A DNA stretch of 46,169 nucleotides. Origin: Syntrophomonadaceae bacterium. GTDB taxonomy: Bacteria; Bacillota; Dethiobacteria; SKNC01. The notes beneath the pieces were generated by a model. It searched no databases. It was not told the origin of the DNA and saw nothing but the letters and a program-made list of their open reading frames with translations. Both the position numbers and the translations under genes were made by a program. Shown here piece after piece: positions 1-7,787 of this stretch. Numbering within the stretch: position 1 is the first letter of the stretch; the number at the start of each line of letters is the position of its first letter. The stretch is taken from positions 1 through 46,169 of the forward strand of contig PWJM01000181.1 in NCBI GenBank assembly GCA_003560915.1. Reading direction: 5' to 3'.

Positions 1-584
1 CAATCATTCAGCCGGTAGTATCCTACATGGAAAAAATGTGCAGCAGAAGACCGATGCTGGTCAATCTTTATGCCTCCTGCTACAAAGAGGTGGTGGCCAG
101 GGAAATAAACCTGGCCGGCATTTCCTGCCATGATACGGTTCTTAACATAGGGTGCGGCGCCATACCCTTTACCGCTATACACCTGGCACGGCTTACAGGG
201 GCCCGGGTGTGGGCGGTGGACCGGGACAGGATGGCTGTGGAGAAAGCCAGGTACAGTCTCAAGAAACTGGGTCTCTCAAAAAAAATAAAGCTTATAGAGG
301 GGGACGGGTCGGAGCAGATGCCCGCAGGTTTTACGGCAGCCATAGTAGCCCTGCAGGCGGAACCCAAGGAAACCATTTATGAAAATCTTTTTTCCCTGGG
401 CAGCCCCGGTGCCCGCTTTGTTTTTCGACAGCCCAGCCCCCCCTACCAGTCTTTTTATGACCGGCTGCCGGAAGATTACAAGCCGGTGGCACTGACAAAC
501 CAAAACATGAAAACCTTTGACAAATCTATACTATTTGTTAAAAGAAGGGGGAACACCAATAATGAAAAACTGCTTGACTCGTGA
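1..584 (+). CDS. Nicotianamine-synthase-like class I SAM-dependent methyltransferase (5' partial)
   Basis: Motif VLNIGCGAIPFTAIHLA...VDRDRMAVEKA plus ...PKETIYENL...FRQPS, resembling the NAS/CntL family. Frame is open upstream of the ATG at 27 (IIQPVVSYMEKM), so it probably starts outside the window. Confidence 0.6.
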   Translation, partial: IIQPVVSYMEKMCSRRPMLVNLYASCYKEVVAREINLAGISCHDTVLNIGCGAIPFTAIHLARLTGARVWAVDRDRMAVEKARYSLKKLGLSKKIKLIEGDGSEQMPAGFTAAIVALQAEPKETIYENLFSLGSPGARFVFRQPSPPYQSFYDRLPEDYKPVALTNQNMKTFDKSILFVKRRGNTNNEKLLDS

Positions 585-831
585 AAAATCTTCTCATATT
601 GTATTAACTATTGTCCTCTTATCCATGATGCTTATGCTATTAAGTGGAACCGCCTCGGCCCAGGAGGAGGGCGTTTACCTGGAACCTCTGGAGCATATTG
701 CCGAAGATATTGAGGAAATTCATGAAGACATGCATAAAGTGGCCTTTTCTCTGCGCCTGATTTCTTATTCTTCCATCGGTATTTTCCTGGTTTTGTTAGG
801 CCAGCTGTTTGTTTTAAGCAAAAAGTCTTAG
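562..831 (+). CDS. Small membrane protein: signal-peptide-like N-terminus, acidic/His helix, C-terminal TM
   Basis: ATG at 562 preceded by AGAAGGGGG. Overlaps the 3' end of the upstream methyltransferase. Translation MKNCLTREKSSHIVLTIVLLSMMLMLLSGTASAQEE...EHIAEDIEEIHEDMHK...TM. Confidence 0.6.
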   Translation: MKNCLTREKSSHIVLTIVLLSMMLMLLSGTASAQEEGVYLEPLEHIAEDIEEIHEDMHKVAFSLRLISYSSIGIFLVLLGQLFVLSKKS

Positions 832-890
832 AGCTTACTTAAAAGAGCAAAGTGCCAACCGGATTTATTTTTTAAAGGAGCTGTATACCT

Positions 891-1928
891 TTGGGGAAAA
901 AACCACTCTTATTGTTAGCAGGAATCATAATAATTACCGCCATGGCTGTATTATGGGGCGGGGAGGAAATTGCCAGGCTCTTACATGGTGTTTCCCCCCA
1001 TACCATTGCTGCTCTGTGCCTGCTGCAGCTTCTCACCCTGTCCCTTACCTCCTACCAGTGGTTTTTTGTCCTGAAGAAGCAATGTGAAATACCCTTTGGG
1101 AAAGTGTGGCTGATTTACCTGGCAGGAAACTTCGTAGAAAGTGTAACCCCATCAGTAAAAATGGGAGGGGAAGCCGCCAGAATCTTCCTCTTTCGACGGA
1201 GTACTTGCCTGGAGTACTCACAGCTGGCGGGTATGATGCTGGTTCAAAAGTACATCATCCTCCTCCCTTTTTTGCTGCTGTGTTCCCTGGTTTTGGCCGC
1301 ATCCTCCCTGCTGGTAGAACTTCCCAGCGCAGCTTATGCCGCCTTTATTTTTTTAGCCCTGCTGGTGGCACTGCTTTTTAAAGTCACCGGGGAAAACGGC
1401 AGCACCGGTGAAGTGAATGTTACCCCTAAAGCAAAAAAGGTAAGTGAAAAAACTTCCCAGGGACTGCTGGATACCCTTTCAAGCTTATATGATAAAGTTT
1501 CCGCAATAATAATTAGAACCAAGGCTTTTTTAAGCAAGGCCTCCTGGGCCTCCCGGTCGACGGTAACCGAAAAAGAAAAGCTCTTTCTCATGTTCATTTC
1601 CCTGCTGGTTTGGATACTGTATCCCATAAAAGTTCTTATAGTGGCTGATATGCTGGGCTTTTCTGTAGGTATCATCCCCCTGGCTTCCGCAGTTTTTACC
1701 GCATACATGGTCAGCATGGTACCACTGCTTCCCGGAGGGCTGGGAAGTTTTGAAGGCAGCATGGCGTTATTGTTAACTGGAATGGGGTTAACCCCTGCAG
1801 AAGGGCTGGCTGTAGCCCTGGTGTCCCGTTTAATTACCTACTGGTTTCCCCTGCTCCTTTCCGGAGGAGCTTCCGCATACCTGGTCTGGAATCAAAGAAT
1901 TCGGTTTACAGCCGTTGAAAATTCATAA
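891..1928 (+). CDS. Lysylphosphatidylglycerol synthase TM-region / flippase-like (UPF0104-type) membrane protein
   Basis: 345 aa polytopic protein, TTG start with AAAGGAG upstream. LPGGLGSFEGSMALLL motif typical of the LPG_synthase_TM family. Confidence 0.7.
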   Translation: MGKKPLLLLAGIIIITAMAVLWGGEEIARLLHGVSPHTIAALCLLQLLTLSLTSYQWFFVLKKQCEIPFGKVWLIYLAGNFVESVTPSVKMGGEAARIFLFRRSTCLEYSQLAGMMLVQKYIILLPFLLLCSLVLAASSLLVELPSAAYAAFIFLALLVALLFKVTGENGSTGEVNVTPKAKKVSEKTSQGLLDTLSSLYDKVSAIIIRTKAFLSKASWASRSTVTEKEKLFLMFISLLVWILYPIKVLIVADMLGFSVGIIPLASAVFTAYMVSMVPLLPGGLGSFEGSMALLLTGMGLTPAEGLAVALVSRLITYWFPLLLSGGASAYLVWNQRIRFTAVENS

Positions 1929-1942
1929 GCATAAAGAGATAT

Positions 1943-2629
1943 ATGGGGGTTAACATGATGGAAAGAATTGCAAAACTGGTAAATTCACATTACTTCCAAT
2001 TTCCCAAAGCTTTCATTTTAAAACTTTTTACTATAGCTGTAGGAATCTTTGAGCATCTGGGCAGCAGGTACTCATTTTTTGGAAAACTGTACAATACCTT
2101 TTTTTATCGAACCATGGTAACCACTGAAGCTGAAGCAGCTGGACTAAAGCCGGGTATGAAAGTACTCCACATCGGCAGCGGCCCCCTTCCCATGACCGCC
2201 ATATCCCTGGGCCGCGCGGGATGCAGCGTAACCGCTGTAGACAGCGATTCCAGGGCTGTTAAAGCCGGTGCCCGGCTGGTTAAAAATACTGGAATGGAAA
2301 AACAGGTCACGGTAAAACAGGCCCGGGGACAGGACATTGACTGTTCCGGGTATGATGCCGTCTGGGTATCCCTTCACGTCTTTCCCAAGAAAAAAGTGCT
2401 CCTTCAATCCTTTCAATCCCTGAAACATGGAGGGGCTTTGATATACCGAAACCCGGGGGGCTGGCTCAAACACCTGTATCCCCGGTTAGAGCCGGAGGAA
2501 GTGGATTCTTCCAGCTGCCACCGTCATCTTAAAATAAATCAGCCCTTAGGCAAAGCCACGATAATAATAAAAAAACATTCCCTGGAGGAAAACCGGAAAG
2601 GAGAGGTTGTTCATGAGAAATCAGCATAA
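1943..2629 (+). CDS. Nicotianamine-synthase-like class I SAM-dependent methyltransferase
   Basis: VLHIGSGPLPMTAISLGRAGCSVTAVDSDSRAVKAG matches the NAS-type IGSGPLP motif. PKKKVL and IYRNPGGWLKHLYPRL resemble NAS C-terminal motifs. Confidence 0.65.
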   Translation: MGVNMMERIAKLVNSHYFQFPKAFILKLFTIAVGIFEHLGSRYSFFGKLYNTFFYRTMVTTEAEAAGLKPGMKVLHIGSGPLPMTAISLGRAGCSVTAVDSDSRAVKAGARLVKNTGMEKQVTVKQARGQDIDCSGYDAVWVSLHVFPKKKVLLQSFQSLKHGGALIYRNPGGWLKHLYPRLEPEEVDSSSCHRHLKINQPLGKATIIIKKHSLEENRKGEVVHEKSA

Positions 2630-2912
2630 AGCGGCCGCAGCATCATTGAAAAGCAGCGGTGAAGTGCCCGGTAAAGTAACCCTGGAACAGCTAAAAAAAG
2701 GACAGGAGGGGATTATCTGCTTTGTTCCCGATCATCCGGTTCTGCCGCCCCTGGGCTTCAGGCCGGGAAAAAAAGTACGGTTGTGCTGCCTGGAAAGTTT
2801 TGGAGGTCCGGTCATTGCAGAGATAGAAAAAAGAAGCATTGCCCTGGGACGTTCCCTGGCCCGGGAGATTCAAGTTATCTGCGGTGAGGCTGAGGCCCAT
2901 GCACTGCAGTAA
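2613..2912 (+). CDS. feoA: FeoA-domain protein
   Basis: SH3-like FeoA pattern (LGFRPGKKVRLC...GGPVIAEIEKRSIALGRSLAREIQV). Lies directly upstream of FeoB. Confidence 0.75.
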   Translation: MRNQHKAAAASLKSSGEVPGKVTLEQLKKGQEGIICFVPDHPVLPPLGFRPGKKVRLCCLESFGGPVIAEIEKRSIALGRSLAREIQVICGEAEAHALQ

Positions 2913-4653
2913 GGATCAGCTGCAGCCGGAACATGCATCATTAGTAAAAATTTTGTTGATTGGACCTCCCAACGTAGGAAAGAGCGTGTTCTTCAACCGG
3001 CTGACCGGATTGGATGTAAATGTAGCCAACTATGTGGGAACTACCGTTGAATATACCCAGGGAAAGGCGCAGCTGGACAGCATGAACGCCCTGCTGATAG
3101 ATGTTCCGGGGACATACACCCTGGATGCCACCAATGAAGCGGAACAAGTGGCGGTAGAAATGCTGAACAGCGGTCCATCGGCGGTAATCGTCGTGGTGGA
3201 TGCCAATAACCTGGAAAGCAGCCTGTACCTGCTGCTGCAGCTGCTGGAACAGAGGCTCCCCACGGTGGTGGTTCTGAACCGTTATGACCTGGCCCGGGAT
3301 AAGGGATACGAGGTGGATACCTCGTTTTTATCTTTAAAGCTGGGGGTACCGGTAATTCCCACCATTGCCGTAGCCGGCGAGGGAATTCAGCGGTTGAAGC
3401 AGGAGGTGGAACAAGTTATTTCCCGGGGCCTCACCCATGAAATCAGCTGGAAAGAGGACAAGCCCTCCCGCTGGCAGAAAGCGGAGGAGTTAACCCAAAG
3501 GGCAAAAAACCCCCTGGAAAAAAAATCCCCCCTGCTTCAGCGGCAGAAATGGGGAGAATGGCTGGTAAAACCCTGGCCGGGACTGCCTATGGCAGTTCTT
3601 ATCCTGTCTTTAATTATGGCTGCAGTGATTGGTGTAGGGATGGGATTGAGACGTTTTGTCCTGCTTCCCCTTTTTCGAGGACTTATTATCCCACAAATAA
3701 TAATTGTGGTGGAAGCAGTAATTCCCTCCGGAATTTTTCAGAATATACTTATAGGAGAATACGGCTTCCTGGTAAAAGGACTGGAATGGCCCTTTGCTCT
3801 GGTACTACCCTATGTCATTTCCTTTTACAGCGTGTTGGGAATTCTGGAGGACAGCGGCTACCTTCCCCGACTGGGAGCGCTGCTGGATGGTTTATTGAAT
3901 AAAATCGGGCTGCACGGGTCCAGCGTGGTCCCTCTGCTCTTGGGGCTGGGATGCGGCATTCCCGGAATACTGGCCACCCGCAACCTTAACTCCCAAAAGG
4001 AGAGAATTGTAGTTTCCAGCTTAATTTGCTTATCAGTCCCCTGTATATCTCAGACCGGGGCCTTTGTGTCTCTACTGGCGGAACGTTCCATAGGAGTCGT
4101 TCTGGCAGTTTTCGCCGTTTCCGGCATAGCCCTGGCCTCCGCCGGCCTGGTCCTGGACCGGGTGGTCAAAGGACCCCGGTTCCATACCCTTATGGAAATA
4201 CCGGAACTTTTGGTGCCCAGAAAAGACATTCTTTTTAAAAAAGTTTGGGTACGCCTGAAGAGGTACATCACCGATGGCGCACTTCCTATGGTAGCAGCCG
4301 TAGGCCTGGCCGCTGTGATGTACGAAACAGGCCTGATGGCCGTCTTTGGTCAAGTTCTTTCTCCCCTGGTTAGCGGCTGGTTAAGGCTGCCTGAGGAAGC
4401 AGCAGTACCCCTGGTCCTGGGGATTCTACGCCGGGAAATGGCGGTTCTTCCCCTGATGGAGATGAACCTGGACACCCTGCAGCTTTTTACCGGGGCCGTA
4501 GTGGGGCTTTTTTACGTTCCCTGCATTGCCATGATTGCCATATTAGCCAGGGAGTTTAAACTTTCTCTGGCCTTTGGGATACTGGTTATGACCACCGCGG
4601 CTGCCTTCCTCATAGGGGGCCTTCTGGCCCGGCTGGGGGCCTTGGTAATGTAA
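2899..4653 (+). CDS. feoB: FeoB-type ferrous iron transporter (divergent)
   Basis: G-domain motifs GPPNVGKS, VDVPGTY, NRYD; Gate-like repeats; conserved LLGLGCGIPGILATR. Probable start ATG 2899 (ORF opens at 2839). Confidence 0.85.
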   Translation: MHCSKDQLQPEHASLVKILLIGPPNVGKSVFFNRLTGLDVNVANYVGTTVEYTQGKAQLDSMNALLIDVPGTYTLDATNEAEQVAVEMLNSGPSAVIVVVDANNLESSLYLLLQLLEQRLPTVVVLNRYDLARDKGYEVDTSFLSLKLGVPVIPTIAVAGEGIQRLKQEVEQVISRGLTHEISWKEDKPSRWQKAEELTQRAKNPLEKKSPLLQRQKWGEWLVKPWPGLPMAVLILSLIMAAVIGVGMGLRRFVLLPLFRGLIIPQIIIVVEAVIPSGIFQNILIGEYGFLVKGLEWPFALVLPYVISFYSVLGILEDSGYLPRLGALLDGLLNKIGLHGSSVVPLLLGLGCGIPGILATRNLNSQKERIVVSSLICLSVPCISQTGAFVSLLAERSIGVVLAVFAVSGIALASAGLVLDRVVKGPRFHTLMEIPELLVPRKDILFKKVWVRLKRYITDGALPMVAAVGLAAVMYETGLMAVFGQVLSPLVSGWLRLPEEAAVPLVLGILRREMAVLPLMEMNLDTLQLFTGAVVGLFYVPCIAMIAILAREFKLSLAFGILVMTTAAAFLIGGLLARLGALVM

Positions 4654-4666
4654 TATGTTTACAAAG

Positions 4667-5551
4667 TTACAGCCTGACCAGGATCTTCCCTAACCGGCTG
4701 ACCATCTGGTGGGATAGTTTTCCTTCCTGGGCCTGACTTTCCAGAAATGTTTTAACTTTATCCTTGGGATAAGGTTCTTCTTTCCCAAATATCTGAAGCT
4801 CATTTAAAAAGAACGGCACTGCTTCCTGGACAGTTGTTTCCACCTGTCTTCTTTCTTCCCAAACCCGAAAATCCAGTTGGTAACCCCTGGAATAAAGAAG
4901 ATTTAAAATAAAAATAACATGGGCAGGCCATGTAGGGATTTCCTCTCCATAAACATCCCACCAGAGCTCCTCCATGATACTGCTCTGTCTCCTGCCGGCA
5001 AACTGGCTGATAAAACAGTATTTTTTTGCACATAACAGAGCTTTATGTATCGTTTCCCAGTTATTAATTCCAGGGGTCATGGAGGCAAAAACCAGGTCAA
5101 ACTCTCCTTTCAATCCCCGGGCGTACAGATCCACCTCTTCCCAGGTATCCTGAATCACTTTAATGTTTGTAATTTTACCTTTTTCTATTTGTTCTTCTAA
5201 AAAAGCCACCATGTTTTCTGCCGGTTCCAGCGCCACCACCTGCCCCACCTTTTCTGCAAAGGCCAGGGAAAAAGGACCAGGGCCGGCACCAATATCCAAG
5301 ACTTTCGCCCCTTCCAGCACCACTCCCTGGGCTGCCAGCCACTGAATTACTGTATTAACACGATTTATTCCTTTTTCACTCATTACGTTATCGGTAAAAT
5401 TATCAGCCCTCCGGTTCCAAAAATCCACGGTATCCTTTAATGTCTTATCTTTCTTTTTAAAGATTGATTCTTTGTTCGCCCGTTCCCAGGCTTTTTCCCA
5501 AAACTCCGGACTTTTCAATTGTTCTGGATCCGGCGTATGCATTGATATCAT
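4667..5551 (-). CDS. Class I SAM-dependent methyltransferase
   Basis: VLDIGAGPGPFSLAFAEKVGQVVALEPAENMV: classical motif I. 294 aa. Confidence 0.75.
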   Translation of the reverse strand: MISMHTPDPEQLKSPEFWEKAWERANKESIFKKKDKTLKDTVDFWNRRADNFTDNVMSEKGINRVNTVIQWLAAQGVVLEGAKVLDIGAGPGPFSLAFAEKVGQVVALEPAENMVAFLEEQIEKGKITNIKVIQDTWEEVDLYARGLKGEFDLVFASMTPGINNWETIHKALLCAKKYCFISQFAGRRQSSIMEELWWDVYGEEIPTWPAHVIFILNLLYSRGYQLDFRVWEERRQVETTVQEAVPFFLNELQIFGKEEPYPKDKVKTFLESQAQEGKLSHQMVSRLGKILVRL

Positions 5552-5846
5552 TTACAGCTGCTCCTTCCTAATATATAACAGTTACAAAATATTACGAATA
5601 ACATCTTTGTACCACATCAATCACTTCAATTACTTCGACATCCCGTTAAGATTCCCTGCCCAAAACCATGAAATGCCTGTCTATAGCCAGAAACCTTTTA
5701 TGCAGCCGGTTTTTTCTATACTTTTACGTTAAAAATGTTAAATACAAAGAAAGACAGGGGTAAGAATAACATCTGTCTTTCTTCATCTTTCATATTTTAA
5801 TTAAAAACACAGTCTACATTATTCTCGCAAAAATTTTTAAAACTTA

Positions 5847-6629
5847 CTATTTATTATCTTCTTCCAAACGCTTTAACCTTTTTTCCACTTCTTTGGCTTC
5901 TGCTTCTAAGTTTTTAAGGTAATCTTTCAGGCGTTCTATTTTTTCCTGCTTACTGTAAAATAACCGCTGAAAACTGAAAGGGACCGGCGTTTCGCATCCG
6001 CAGCCGCAGGTGCAGACATCCGTACACCCGCAGCCGCAAGTACAAACATCCGTACACCCGCAGCCGCAAGTAGAAACTTCCATGCCATGCCTGCGGGCAT
6101 GTCCTTTATGATGATGACCGTACATATGCTTTCCTCCTTTTTTTTGAATTCCATCCTTTTGATAAACAGCGTAATCCACCTCTTCAACCCGGCAAACTTT
6201 TTCTATAGGTTCTGATAAAATTTCTGCTATTACACTTTTCATTTTCGCAGCTAATAATTCTTCTTCCCCTGTTTTCTTATGAGCCATTATTTCTTCCCGC
6301 CGGGCTTTCCAGTCCTCTTTAAGTGTAACCCGCACGGCTTTATCTTTATGAGGAAGAGTGAAAATGTATCCCGGTCCAATGTTTTGAATTAAAAAGTTCC
6401 TTTTCCCCAAGGTACATCCTGTTATAAATTGAACCGCATCGACTGAACAACTTACGTTTTCTACAACTGCCACCATCTCTTCATTGGAATCCCCCCCGCA
6501 TCCGCAGCCGCACCCGTTTTGCAGGGCATTTACAGCAGCTTCTGCAATACGATAGCCTGCTGCCAGCCCAATACACTCGTGCCCATGAAAATCAACTGTC
6601 TGCTCCCATAAGGTTTTTTCCATACACAT
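5847..6629 (-). CDS. FmdE-family protein fused to a Cys/His-rich coiled-coil C-terminal region
   Basis: DFHGHECIGLAAGYRIAEAA...AVQFITGCTLGKRNFLIQNIGPGYIFTL fits the FmdE family. C-terminal MYGHHHKGHARRHG...(CTCGCGCTDV)n...coiled coil. Confidence 0.8.
   Translation of the reverse strand: MCMEKTLWEQTVDFHGHECIGLAAGYRIAEAAVNALQNGCGCGCGGDSNEEMVAVVENVSCSVDAVQFITGCTLGKRNFLIQNIGPGYIFTLPHKDKAVRVTLKEDWKARREEIMAHKKTGEEELLAAKMKSVIAEILSEPIEKVCRVEEVDYAVYQKDGIQKKGGKHMYGHHHKGHARRHGMEVSTCGCGCTDVCTCGCGCTDVCTCGCGCETPVPFSFQRLFYSKQEKIERLKDYLKNLEAEAKEVEKRLKRLEEDNK
5995..6076 (-). repeat. In-frame 30-bp tandem repeat encoding CTCGCGCTDV
   Basis: Unit cagccgcaagtacaaacatccgtacacccg about 2.5x on the + strand (6001-6030, 6031-6060, partial 6061-6076). 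Confidence 0.85.
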
Positions 6630-6815
6630 AAGCTTTCCTCCAGTTCATTTTATTTACCATCACTTATTTTCCTAAACAAATCTAACCGCATACTTTTCCT
6701 GGTAAACACAAGTCCGTTACTCTTCACCTCCCAGGTATTAACATCCTTTAAGATGGGTTTTTACATGGAAAGGGTAATTCTCCTTATTAAGGTGCTTACG
6801 CTCCAGCTGTATGGC

Positions 6816-7208
6816 TCAACCGTAATACCTCTTTAAAAAATACTCCAACAGTTTTTTGTTCTGTTCAATATTCTTTGCCCACATGGTAAGAACATTTTCC
6901 CCTTCAGAAGTTATTACGTAAGCTCTTTTCGCAGGCCCTGACTTCGACATCTGCCAGTCAGATCTTACAAACCCCACTTCCTCCAACCGCCTCAAATTTC
7001 TATAAATAGATGCGGTATCAAAAGATGCCCCTTCAAGACAAAAATCTTTCAAGTTGTCTAACAGGTCATAACCATGGGAATTCGGTTTTTCCTGCACCAA
7101 CAAAAGCAAACAGGGTTGAATAAAGCGTTCGATACGGGATCCAGGGCAGGTGCATTTTTCGTTTTTGCACTTATTATATTTTTTTCCCCCTTTTCCTCCC
7201 AGGCACAT
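6816..7208 (-). CDS. PadR-family transcriptional regulator with N-terminal Cys motif
   Basis: HGYDLLDNL...FDTASIYRNLRRLEEVGFVRSDW...RAYVITSEGE is the PadR wHTH. RBS AAGGAGATTGCC-ATG. Confidence 0.8.
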   Translation of the reverse strand: MCLGGKGGKKYNKCKNEKCTCPGSRIERFIQPCLLLLVQEKPNSHGYDLLDNLKDFCLEGASFDTASIYRNLRRLEEVGFVRSDWQMSKSGPAKRAYVITSEGENVLTMWAKNIEQNKKLLEYFLKRYYG

Positions 7209-7233
7209 GGCAATCTCCTTTCTTCAAACATCT

Positions 7234-7252
7234 ATATGTTGCTTGCACATAT
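7234..7252. promoter_or_regulatory. Candidate PadR operator ATATGT-N7-ACATAT
   Basis: Inverted repeat 26 bp upstream of the PadR start codon; resembles ATGT-N8-ACAT PadR sites. Confidence 0.4.
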
Positions 7253-7787
7253 GTTTATGCCACCATTCTATGACAAAGGTGTACGTTTTTCAATACTTTT
7301 TTTTCAAATGTTTGATCTCTTTCCGGGTGCCGGGATGAAAAATGCTTAAGCGGCCCCTCGTTTTAACACCCGTGCCATTTCCAGCATGGCCCCGGGTTTA
7401 TTATCAAAAAGGTGTGTATTTCAATATCCGGGTTATCTCTCAATCGCTGGGCATCCGATTCATTGAGCTTTAAAGCCATATCCACCTGGCCGGATTATAA
7501 TTTATTTATGATAAAAAGCAGGAAGACCCCTTGTAAAAGAAACCTTCCTGGCTTTAATTTATAGTTATCATTATTAAATTTTTAAAATGCAGCCGTATAA
7601 AGATTTTAATATTGTAGTTATAAGAAAACTGGCTGAAAACCACGTAGGCTTGCCCTGTGGAGCATAAAAAGATAATGAAATAATTGCCATATTAATAGCT
7701 AATATTGATTTATGTTTAGCTATACTTTCTTGACATTATGGCTATTTTTTCTTATAGTAAATATAATATTTTAAGAAATGTGGTGAA

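Noticed and set aside
1334-1762. 142-aa minus-strand ORF opposite the flippase-like gene
   Set aside because: No domain, no RBS context, fully overlaps a recognised membrane protein.
5995-6076. Considered as a CRISPR-like array
   Set aside because: Contiguous in-frame 30-bp tandem repeat with no spacers, inside a coding sequence.
5936-6187. 83-aa ORF in another frame of the FmdE fusion (GVRM..LAAAGVRM repeats)
   Set aside because: Shadow of the 30-bp tandem repeat; the FmdE frame has clear homology and an RBS.
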